This document shows, one piece after another, positions 1 to 5,913 of a stretch of DNA of 12,947 nt. A model generated the notes under the pieces. The model was not told the DNA's origin. It was given only the letters and a program-made list of their open reading frames with translations, and made no database searches. Every line of letters begins with the position of its first letter. The first letter of the stretch is position 1. Source of the DNA: Oscillospiraceae bacterium (lineage in GTDB: Bacteria > Bacillota > Clostridia > Oscillospirales > Ruminococcaceae); contig CAAGEZ010000047.1 of NCBI GenBank assembly GCA_900768995.1, positions 1 to 12,947 of the forward strand, given 5' to 3'. The position numbers were made by a program, and so were the translations under genes.

Positions 1-160
1 ATACTAATAACCAATTGTTCTATAGATAAAGCCGACAGATGAAATAAGACCAGTCAAGGAAAGCGACCGCAGGCGGGCTTGCCGCCCGGCAAGGGAGCTT
101 GACGCAGAATGGGCTTATTTCAGCCGAGGATTTGTCTATAGGTTAATTGGTTATTAGTAT
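1..160. repeat. Long imperfect inverted repeat, MITE-like or structured RNA element
   Basis: The first 16 bases (ATACTAATAACCAATT) are the exact reverse complement of bases 145-160. The pairing resumes after a 3-base mismatch with CTATAGA (20-26) against 135-141. Nested inside are TGAAATAAG (40-48) with 114-122, GTCAAG (53-58) with 98-103, and an apical hairpin CTTGCC-GCCC-GGCAAG (78-93). The whole 160 bases can therefore fold as one rod with internal loops on either strand. No open reading frame of note lies in it. It starts 26 bases beyond the chemotaxis terminator. The terminal repeats and compact size fit a non-autonomous mobile element, while the nested helices could equally be a structured RNA. 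The left arm may continue beyond the window, and no target-site duplication can be checked. The family is not recognised. Confidence 0.7.
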
Positions 161-186
161 GAACGGACTTTTTTATTTTGAGCACT

Positions 187-218
187 AAAAAGCGGAGCAC
201 AGCTCTCTGTACTCCGCT
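187..218 (-). terminator. Rho-independent terminator of the chemotaxis operon
   Basis: On the minus strand the transcript forms a 12-bp stem, AGCGGAG-U-ACAG with CUGU-G-CUCCGCU. It has one U-G wobble, an AGAG tetraloop and a U run immediately after the stem. It begins 6 bases after the TAA stop of the last chemotaxis gene. On the plus strand the wobble becomes an A-C mismatch and there is no T run, so it acts in the minus direction. Confidence 0.9.
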
Positions 219-224
219 CAAAAA

Positions 225-701
225 TTACTTTACTCCGTCCATATAATCACCGATAGCGTCTATCATCGAATCGGTGAGCAGGCGTTCAGGCTCGATTATC
301 ATAATTATCTTGCCGTCAGCCTTATAAACGCCCTTGATATACTTGCCAGATGCGGCAGATATTGCAGGGGGCGGGGAAATTTCCGCAGGGTCAAAGTCCA
401 CCACCGCATATACCGTATCCACCACAAATCCGAGATAATCGGACTTTGCGCTGCCCTTTGACTCGGTAACTATAACGCATATCTTATCGGTAGTCTCCAT
501 AGGCGGCTCGTGAAATCTTACTCTCATATCGATTATGGGCACGATATCTCCTCTGAGGTTGATAACGCCCCTGCCGTAATCGGGAAATTCGGGAACGGGG
601 GAGATGCTTCCGCAGCCGTTTAAAATTTCCTTGATGCAGCTTATTTCAATAGCGAATGTCTGTCCTGACAGTGCGAAGGTAAGGTATTTTTCTTCCTCCA
701 C
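225..701 (-). CDS. cheW: CheW chemotaxis coupling protein (second copy)
   Basis: CheW is a small cytoplasmic adaptor that links chemoreceptors to the P5 domain of the CheA kinase in the receptor array. The 158-residue product is one CheW/SH3-like domain of normal family length. It carries the conserved VINLRGDIVPIIDMR segment (46-60, NLRG at 48-51) and a C-terminal KIIMIIEPERLL strand. Translation starts at a GTG, preceded by AAAGGAG about 9 bases upstream that lies inside the end of cheB. Only 5 bases separate the cheB stop from this start, so the two genes are probably translationally coupled. It is the last gene of the operon and is followed by a strong terminator. It is clearly different in sequence from the other CheW at 2640-3107, so they are old paralogues rather than a recent duplication. 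A scaffold role such as CheV is unlikely because there is no receiver domain. Confidence 0.93.
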   Translation of the reverse strand: MEEEKYLTFALSGQTFAIEISCIKEILNGCGSISPVPEFPDYGRGVINLRGDIVPIIDMRVRFHEPPMETTDKICVIVTESKGSAKSDYLGFVVDTVYAVVDFDPAEISPPPAISAASGKYIKGVYKADGKIIMIIEPERLLTDSMIDAIGDYMDGVK

Positions 702-706
702 AGCGT

Positions 707-1735
707 TCAGCTCCTTTCAGGGTAGTTCATTTTCTTTTTAAGCAGGGTGCTTATCTCCTCAAGGGGAGCTTCAACGCAGACCGCACCCATTTTTTTAGCT
801 TCCATAGGCATACCGTACACCACACAGGTCTCCTTGTTCTGACCGATGGTGTAGCCGCCCGCCTGACGAATGAGCAGGAGACCGTTTGCGCCGTCAGCAC
901 CCATTCCTGTGAGCAGTGCAGCAGCCACAGCCTTTCCCGCACATTTTGCCACGCTTGTGAACATAACGTCCACCGAGGGGCAGTGTCCTGAGACCTTTTC
1001 GCCCTCTTTGCTTGACACGAAGTAGCCTTTTGCGTCTTTGTGCAGCTCCATATGGAAGCCACCTGCCGCAATTACGCACATACCCTTTTTCAGCCTCATT
1101 CCGTCGGTTGCCTCAAACACCGCAAGAGATGTGCTGCGGTTTAAGCGTTCGGCATACATCTGTGTGAAAACGGGTGGCATATGCTGGGTGACGATAACGG
1201 GCGGGCAGTCCTTCGGCAGGTCTTTTATGACCTTTTCAAGTGCATCTGTTCCCCCTGTTGATGCGCCCAGTGCGACTATCTCTATGCCGCCCCTGTTATA
1301 AAGCTTTGTCTCCTTTGCCGTATGGGGCAGCTCGGTATGGAACTGTGATGAGTTCTTCTCGCAAATTCTTGTGATGTCCGCCGCAAGGCTGCTTATAAAG
1401 GCATTCACCTTTGCGTGGTCGGCGACATCAGGCTTCACACGATATGCAGCCGCTCCTGCCGCAATTGCCTCGTCAGCCTTATCCTCCAGTGAGGATATCA
1501 TTATAACGGGCAATGGGTACTGGGGTAGCAGCCTTTTTAGAAATTTCAGCCCGTCCATTCTGGGCATTTCAATGTCCAGCGTCATAATGTCGGGTTCAAG
1601 GGCAAGTATCTTGTCTCTTGCCTCGTATGGGTCTGCGGCAGTCCCCACAACATTTATGCCGCTGTATTCGGACAGCCTTTTTTTCAGAAGCTCCGAGAAA
1701 AACGGAGAATCATCAACTATGAGGACCTTTATCAT
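707..1735 (-). CDS. cheB: CheB, chemoreceptor glutamate methylesterase/deamidase
   Basis: CheB removes methyl groups from receptor glutamates and deamidates glutamines. It is activated when CheA phosphorylates its receiver domain, which gives adaptation. Residues 1-125 are a response-regulator receiver with acidic pair D8-D9, phosphoacceptor D54 in TLDIEMP, S81-S82 and the conserved lysine K101 in VKPD. A variable linker (about 126-150) leads to the esterase domain, with the catalytic triad visible as S159 in GASTGG, H185 in QHMP and D281 in GMGADG. The 342-residue length is typical. The ATG start has only a weak upstream site (GAGGG about 12 bases away), and the spacer to cheR holds a hairpin at 1761-1787. 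The gene lies between cheR and a cheW, the usual pairing of the two adaptation enzymes. All catalytic residues are intact. Confidence 0.97.
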   Translation of the reverse strand: MIKVLIVDDSPFFSELLKKRLSEYSGINVVGTAADPYEARDKILALEPDIMTLDIEMPRMDGLKFLKRLLPQYPLPVIMISSLEDKADEAIAAGAAAYRVKPDVADHAKVNAFISSLAADITRICEKNSSQFHTELPHTAKETKLYNRGGIEIVALGASTGGTDALEKVIKDLPKDCPPVIVTQHMPPVFTQMYAERLNRSTSLAVFEATDGMRLKKGMCVIAAGGFHMELHKDAKGYFVSSKEGEKVSGHCPSVDVMFTSVAKCAGKAVAAALLTGMGADGANGLLLIRQAGGYTIGQNKETCVVYGMPMEAKKMGAVCVEAPLEEISTLLKKKMNYPERS

Positions 1736-1760
1736 TTTTCCGATATCCCTCGCAGACTTA

Positions 1761-1787
1761 ATACCGTACTCCTTTGGAGCACGGTAT
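1761..1787 (-). promoter_or_regulatory. Intercistronic hairpin between cheR and cheB
   Basis: In the minus-strand RNA, AUACCGU-G-CUCC pairs with GGAG-U-ACGGUAU around an AAA loop, giving a 12-bp stem with one G-U wobble. No U run follows in the minus direction, so it is not a simple terminator. It lies 5 bases after the cheR stop and 25 bases before the cheB start. A role in RNA stability, processing or a lowered cheB expression level is possible but is inference. Confidence 0.6.
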
Positions 1788-1792
1788 CATAT

Positions 1793-2602
1793 TTATTTTT
1801 CCCGTCGGTAAATGGCGGGCTTTATGTAAGAATATCTTGTGTCTCTGGATACATTTTCGGCGTGACCTATGAAAAGGTAGCCGCCCTTTTTGGTGACATC
1901 GTAAAACCGCTCCACAAGGGCATTTTTTGTCTGAGTGTCAAAATATATCATAACATTCCGGCAGCTTATGAGGTCAAAGGGCTTCTTACAGACTATGGGG
2001 TCCATAAGGTTGAACTTCTTGAAAACTATCTCGTTTCTTATTCTGTCGATGACCTGATAATTTTCGCTGTCGATTCGCCTGAAATATTTGTCTATCCACT
2101 TGTCGGGAAGTCCCTCCAGCATTTCCTTGGAGTATATCCCTGCCTTTGCGGTTCGGAGAACGTCGGTGTCAAGGTCGGTGGCGAGGATAGTTGTGTCCCA
2201 GCCTGCCTTTCGGCTGCCGAAATATTCGTCCACGGTCATAGCAATGGTATATGGCTCCTGACCTGTTGAGGAGGCGGCGCACCAGATACGTGCGTCCTTG
2301 TCCTTCACCGACGATTCGATATACGGCAGAACGGTGCTTTCAAGAAACTTGAAGTGATCGGGCTCACGCATAAAGAAAGTGTGATTGGTGGTGAGCTTGT
2401 TCACAAGTCGTATTGTCTCCTTGCCGCTGCTGTCGCTGAGTGCGTAGTTTATATAGTCCGTAAAGCTGTCAAATCCGCTTGACGAAACTATTCCCGTAAG
2501 CCTGCCCTCAATGAGCACACGCTTTTTTTCAAGGTTTATGCCGTAGTTGGTTTTTATGAAATCCACAAGACGAAGAAAATCATCATCTGTAAGCTTCAGC
2601 AT
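1793..2602 (-). CDS. cheR: CheR, chemoreceptor glutamate O-methyltransferase
   Basis: CheR transfers methyl groups from S-adenosylmethionine to receptor glutamates and opposes CheB in adaptation. The 269-residue protein has the helical CheR N-terminal domain (about 1-65), then the NHTFFMRE segment (73-80). The SAM-binding loop WCAASSTGQEPY lies at 107-118, the acidic ATDLDTDVL at 141-149, FDLISCRNVMIYF at 209-221 and GHAEN at 246-250. The last is usually GHSE, a small variation. Length is normal and there are no TPR or receiver fusions, so it is the plain class. The ATG start has a good site, AAAGGAGAT, about 8 bases upstream. It sits 37 bases after the upstream cheW and 57 bases before cheB, within one transcription unit. 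Confidence 0.97.
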   Translation of the reverse strand: MLKLTDDDFLRLVDFIKTNYGINLEKKRVLIEGRLTGIVSSSGFDSFTDYINYALSDSSGKETIRLVNKLTTNHTFFMREPDHFKFLESTVLPYIESSVKDKDARIWCAASSTGQEPYTIAMTVDEYFGSRKAGWDTTILATDLDTDVLRTAKAGIYSKEMLEGLPDKWIDKYFRRIDSENYQVIDRIRNEIVFKKFNLMDPIVCKKPFDLISCRNVMIYFDTQTKNALVERFYDVTKKGGYLFIGHAENVSRDTRYSYIKPAIYRREK

Positions 2603-2639
2603 TTCCTATGATCTCCTTTCCCCTCGCACATTTCGGGGA

Positions 2640-3107
2640 TCACTGCTCCATAACAAGCTTTTCGCAGTTGAGCAGAAGCTTTATTCCCTCGGAGTTTTCG
2701 ATGATATTTTTGATGTAATGGTTAGCGTTTACATTCTTGTTTGTAGGTGTGGCACAGATCTCATCCGGCTTTGCGAATGTGACCTCTCTTACCCTGTCAA
2801 CGATGATGCCTGCCTGATTGCCGCCCTCAAATTCAAGGACGATAATGCAGGTGCGCTCATCGTAGGGGATCTCTTCCTTGCCGAAGCGCTTTCTCACGCT
2901 GATAATGGGAACGGTCTTGCCTCTGAGGTTGATTATTCCCTTTATGTAATCGGGCACCTTTGGAACAACGGTTATCTGCTCGATGCCGATTATTTCGTTT
3001 ATGTATTTTATCTCGATTCCGTAAACCACATCGTCAATGGTGAAGAGAAGCACCTCGCCGCCTGCGGAACTGAAATCCTTGTTTTCTTCCTTGGTATAGT
3101 TGCTCAT
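2640..3107 (-). CDS. cheW: CheW chemotaxis coupling protein (first copy, next to cheA)
   Basis: This is the CheA-proximal coupling protein. The 155-residue product has a short hydrophilic N-terminal tail (1-16) followed by one CheW domain. The signature IINLRGKTVPIISVRKRF lies at 58-75 (NLRG 60-63), and YIKNIIENSEGIKLLLN lies near the C-terminus. The ATG start is preceded by GGGGGAG about 8 bases away, overlapping the short spacer to cheA (19 bases), so it is co-transcribed with the kinase gene. The position directly after cheA suggests it is the main partner in the receptor-CheW-CheA array. The second cheW at the operon end may serve another receptor set or a different array position. That division of labour is an inference. 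Confidence 0.94.
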   Translation of the reverse strand: MSNYTKEENKDFSSAGGEVLLFTIDDVVYGIEIKYINEIIGIEQITVVPKVPDYIKGIINLRGKTVPIISVRKRFGKEEIPYDERTCIIVLEFEGGNQAGIIVDRVREVTFAKPDEICATPTNKNVNANHYIKNIIENSEGIKLLLNCEKLVMEQ

Positions 3108-3126
3108 TGCTTATTCTCCCCCTAAC

Positions 3127-5571
3127 TTAAAACTCGGAAATTATGTTGCTGATGTCAAGGATAATGGTGATAGAGCCGTCGCCCAGGATAGAGCAGCCCG
3201 ACATACCGTTCTGCTTGACGTTGAAGTTGTTGAGCAGGGGCGGGAAGGGCTTTACAACCACCTGCTGCTCGCCGATAAGCTCATCAGCAAGGAGGCAGGC
3301 GCACTTTCCGTCGGATTCCACAAGAATTATGATACCCGAATAAAGGTCGCTGTCAGCACCCTTAAGGTCATAAAGCTTGTACAGGCGGATAAGGGGATAG
3401 CATTCTCCTCTTATCATAACCATTTCCCTGCCGTCAGTGTCACGGAGCACCTGATTGGGCTTAAGCTTGAAGGATTCCTTTATGTAGCTTATGGGGATAG
3501 TGAAAATGGAGCTGCCCACGGAAACTTCCATACCGTCAACTATGGAGAGGGAGAGAGGTATCTTGATAATGAAGCTTGTGCCCTCGCCGACCTTGGAGTC
3601 AACGGAAACAGTACCGCCGCACTTTTCAATGTTCTGGCGGACAACGTCCATTCCAACGCCTCTTCCCGAATATTCGGTAACGGTCTCGTTGGTGGAGAAA
3701 CCGGGGAGCATAATGAGGTTGAGAGCTTCCTTTTCGGTGTATTCGGAACGGGGCTTTGTGAGGATACCGTTCTTTTCAGCCTTGTCAAGGAGCTTTTCGG
3801 GGTTCATTCCCATACCGTCATCGGCAACAACGATAACGACCTCTCCCGAAGAGCTGTATGCGGAAAGGGTGATCTTTCCCTTGGGGCTCTTGCCCGCTGC
3901 GATACGGTCCTCTGCGTGCTCCTCGATGCCGTGGTCCATAGAGTTTCTTACCATATGCATAAGGGGATCGTTCAGATTGTCGATAATGGACTTATCAACT
4001 TCCGTTTCCTCGCCCTCAAACACAAGGTCAACGTCCTTGCCCAGCTTTACCTTCATATCACGGACGATACGGGTCATTTTATTGAATGCGCCCGAAATGG
4101 GGACCATTCGGATAGACATAACGATGTCCTGAAGCTCGGAATTGAGCTTTCTCAGCTGTCTTGCAGCCTTCTGGAAATTATCGAGGCGGAGACCCTTAAG
4201 GTCGGGGTTTGAGGTCACCATTGCCTCGGTGATAACAATTTCGCCCACCATATCAAGAAGCTGATCCAGCTTGTAGAGGTTTACGCTGATAAGAGACTGC
4301 TTTGCGGCTGAGGGCTTGCCGTCGCCGTGCTTTTTCTCCGCAGGCTTTTCGGCGGGCTTTGTTTCCGCCTTGGGAGCGGCAGGAGCAGGTGCGGGTGCTG
4401 CTGCGGGCTGTGCTGCCTGAGCCGCCTGAGGAGCGGGCTGTGCAGGCTGAGGTGCTGCTGCGGGAGCGGCGGCAGGAGTGTCCGAACCGTGCTTTATAAC
4501 AGTGACCTTATCCACATTGGGGGTCTCTTCGATTATCTTTATAATAGCGTCATCGCCGTAGCCTGACTTGAAGTTGATGATGAAGCCGTTGTCTCTGATA
4601 GTCTGGGCATCGGACTGGTTTGTTTCGATGTCCGCAGGGGTGAATGCAAGCTGATCGCACTCTTCACGGATATTGTTTATTACCATAAGAGCACGGAGAT
4701 TTTCCATCTTGCAGTCCTCGACGAACCCGACCTTGACGGTGGTGAGGGTGTATGCGGGAACTTCAATGCTCTTCTGACCGCCCATAGAAACTATCTCGCA
4801 GGTCTTAACGTTCATAGTGCTGCTTATAAGACTGATAATGTCCTCGGGAGTGGTCTGGGCAGGGGTGAAATGAATGATAAATCCGTTGTCAACAATTACC
4901 TTTGCGGTGTCGGAATTATCCTCAATGTCCTCAGGCTCGAATTTCAGCATCGAGCACTCGTTTCTGATGTTGTTGATAACCAGGAGGGCACGGAGATTTT
5001 CCATCTTGCAGTCCTCTTCAAAGGTCACCTTGACAGTGGTGGTGTTGTCGCCGCCGCCTGTGGTAACAGTTATCATCTCGCCTGCATCAGCAGCAGGAGC
5101 TGTGCTTGCGGCATTTGCGGGAGCAGCAGAGGGTGCGGCAGGTGCAGGGGCTGCGCCGCCGTTTTTGAGCATAGCCGCAAAGTCCTTTATCTTAGTCATA
5201 GTGTCGCTGAAATCGGTGGGCTCGCTGTCCTCGTCCTGAACAAGGTCTATCTCCGCTTTAAGGAGGTCGGAGGCTGTGAACACAAGATCATAGAGAGAAC
5301 GCATATCCGAGATGACGGGCTTATCCTCTCTTATAATGTAGAACATATCCTCGATAGCGTGGGCAAGGTGGGACATATTGTCAAGCCCCATCATAGCCGA
5401 AGAGCCCTTTATGGTGTGCATTATACGGAAGATCTCATTGATCTCCTCTTCACCGAAGCTGTTCTCGCTTTCGGTCTTCATTAATATCTGGTCAAGCTGC
5501 TCCAGGAGCGAAGTGGTTTCAAATATGTACATATCCACCATTGATTCCATGCCTGCTTCAAACCGAGCCAT
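3127..5571 (-). CDS. cheA: CheA chemotaxis histidine kinase with two P2 domains
   Basis: CheA autophosphorylates in response to receptor signals and passes the phosphate to CheY and CheB. Numbering is from the ATG at 5571, chosen because AGAAAGGACGG lies just upstream. An in-frame ATG at 5601 would add 10 residues but lacks a comparable site. Domain order: P1/HPt (about 1-115, phosphorylated H52 in HTIKGSS); Ala/Pro-rich linker (139-160); two tandem P2 CheY/CheB-binding domains (179-262 and 278-361); long Ala/Pro/Gln-rich linker (365-410); P3 dimerisation (425-490); P4 ATPase with N box HMVRNSMDHGIE (539-550), DDGMGM (584-589) and GRGVGMDVV (636-644); P5 CheW-like domain to the end. All kinase motifs are intact. 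At 814 residues it is longer than usual mainly because P2 is doubled. It is the first gene of the operon and has its own promoter. Confidence 0.97.
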   Translation of the reverse strand: MARFEAGMESMVDMYIFETTSLLEQLDQILMKTESENSFGEEEINEIFRIMHTIKGSSAMMGLDNMSHLAHAIEDMFYIIREDKPVISDMRSLYDLVFTASDLLKAEIDLVQDEDSEPTDFSDTMTKIKDFAAMLKNGGAAPAPAAPSAAPANAASTAPAADAGEMITVTTGGGDNTTTVKVTFEEDCKMENLRALLVINNIRNECSMLKFEPEDIEDNSDTAKVIVDNGFIIHFTPAQTTPEDIISLISSTMNVKTCEIVSMGGQKSIEVPAYTLTTVKVGFVEDCKMENLRALMVINNIREECDQLAFTPADIETNQSDAQTIRDNGFIINFKSGYGDDAIIKIIEETPNVDKVTVIKHGSDTPAAAPAAAPQPAQPAPQAAQAAQPAAAPAPAPAAPKAETKPAEKPAEKKHGDGKPSAAKQSLISVNLYKLDQLLDMVGEIVITEAMVTSNPDLKGLRLDNFQKAARQLRKLNSELQDIVMSIRMVPISGAFNKMTRIVRDMKVKLGKDVDLVFEGEETEVDKSIIDNLNDPLMHMVRNSMDHGIEEHAEDRIAAGKSPKGKITLSAYSSSGEVVIVVADDGMGMNPEKLLDKAEKNGILTKPRSEYTEKEALNLIMLPGFSTNETVTEYSGRGVGMDVVRQNIEKCGGTVSVDSKVGEGTSFIIKIPLSLSIVDGMEVSVGSSIFTIPISYIKESFKLKPNQVLRDTDGREMVMIRGECYPLIRLYKLYDLKGADSDLYSGIIILVESDGKCACLLADELIGEQQVVVKPFPPLLNNFNVKQNGMSGCSILGDGSITIILDISNIISEF
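4489..5037 (-). repeat. Internal tandem duplication of the P2 domain in cheA
   Basis: Two P2-domain coding units (5037-4786 and 4740-4489) lie head to tail inside cheA. By hand alignment about 40 of the first 59 residues are identical, including the core EDCKMENLRAL in both. At the DNA level a 29-base block is identical at 4691-4719 and 4988-5016. The blocks are 297 bases apart, so the duplication keeps the reading frame. Confidence 0.9.
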
Positions 5572-5682
5572 TGTGTTTACCGTCCTTTCTGTGGGGCACA
5601 TATGCCTTGGGGGAAGTGCCCTTTGCGCAGAGATTTATTTATGTAATATCTGTATAAAACTGATCTCATATCCTGCCTTGTT

Positions 5683-5696
5683 TGTAAAATTTTACA
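5683..5696. promoter_or_regulatory. Perfect 14-bp palindrome in the cheA leader
   Basis: TGTAAAATTTTACA is a perfect dyad. It is flanked by CTGCC (5673-5677) and GGCAG (5701-5705), which pair outside it, so the RNA could also form a hairpin. It lies about 15-30 bases downstream of the predicted cheA transcription start. That fits either an operator that blocks transcription or a leader hairpin. No known regulator could be assigned. Confidence 0.5.
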
Positions 5697-5719
5697 TCAC
5701 GGCAGAACTATACATTTAT

Positions 5720-5748
5720 ATTATACTATAAAAATCAAATTACTACAA
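5720..5748 (-). promoter_or_regulatory. Predicted sigma-A promoter of the chemotaxis operon
   Basis: On the minus strand TTGTAG (5748-5743) and a perfect TATAAT (5725-5720) are separated by exactly 17 bases in an AT-rich stretch. Transcription would start near 5712, giving a leader of about 140 bases before the cheA ATG. The -35 box matches the consensus at only three of six positions, so the call rests on the -10 box, the spacing and the location. Confidence 0.6.
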
Positions 5749-5842
5749 GCTTATTTTTAAAGATAATATTTATAAGACTTGAAAAAAATCGAGGGGATTT
5801 TCGGCTATTTTTAACAAAAAATAAAAAGCTATTATATAAACG

Positions 5843-5872
5843 TTGAAAAATGTGATGGGAATGTGATAAAAT
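5843..5872 (+). promoter_or_regulatory. Predicted sigma-A promoter of the FliK-like/FlhB-like pair
   Basis: TTGAAA (5843-5848) and TAAAAT (5867-5872) are spaced by 18 bases. Each matches the consensus at five of six positions. An alternative reading uses an extended -10, TGT followed by GATAAA, with a 16-base spacer. It lies 41 bases before the TTG start of the first plus-strand gene. Confidence 0.55.
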
Positions 5873-5913
5873 TAATCTGATTAAGTATTTCTTCATATCA
5901 AGGGGGGAGAAAA

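Larger units (their letters stand above)
5572..5913. other. Divergent intergenic region between cheA and the FliK-like gene
   Basis: This AT-rich 342-base spacer separates two gene groups transcribed away from each other. It holds one sigma-A-like promoter on each strand (5720-5748 minus, 5843-5872 plus), a perfect palindrome in the cheA leader (5683-5696) and the two ribosome binding sites. No small gene is supported here. No convincing flagellar sigma (SigD/sigma-28) promoter was seen. Confidence 0.7.

Noticed and set aside
1..160. CRISPR array or tRNA-like structure in the first 160 bases
   Set aside because: There are no regularly spaced direct repeats and no cloverleaf with anticodon or T-loop consensus; the symmetry is inverted only.
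3100..4212. Long plus-strand reading frame of 370 residues opposite cheA
   Set aside because: It lies wholly antisense to the 3' half of cheA, whose domains and motifs are unmistakable. The frame is open only because of codon bias, it has no ribosome site and it resembles no family.
5572..5601. Ten-residue N-terminal extension of CheA from the ATG at 5601
   Set aside because: The internal ATG at 5571 has a much better ribosome site (AGAAAGGACGG), and the extension MCPTERTVNT is not part of the HPt domain.
5795..5805. GCCGAAAA on the minus strand, like a SigD/sigma-28 -10 box
   Set aside because: No TAAA box lies at the required distance upstream, and a better sigma-A promoter lies closer to cheA.
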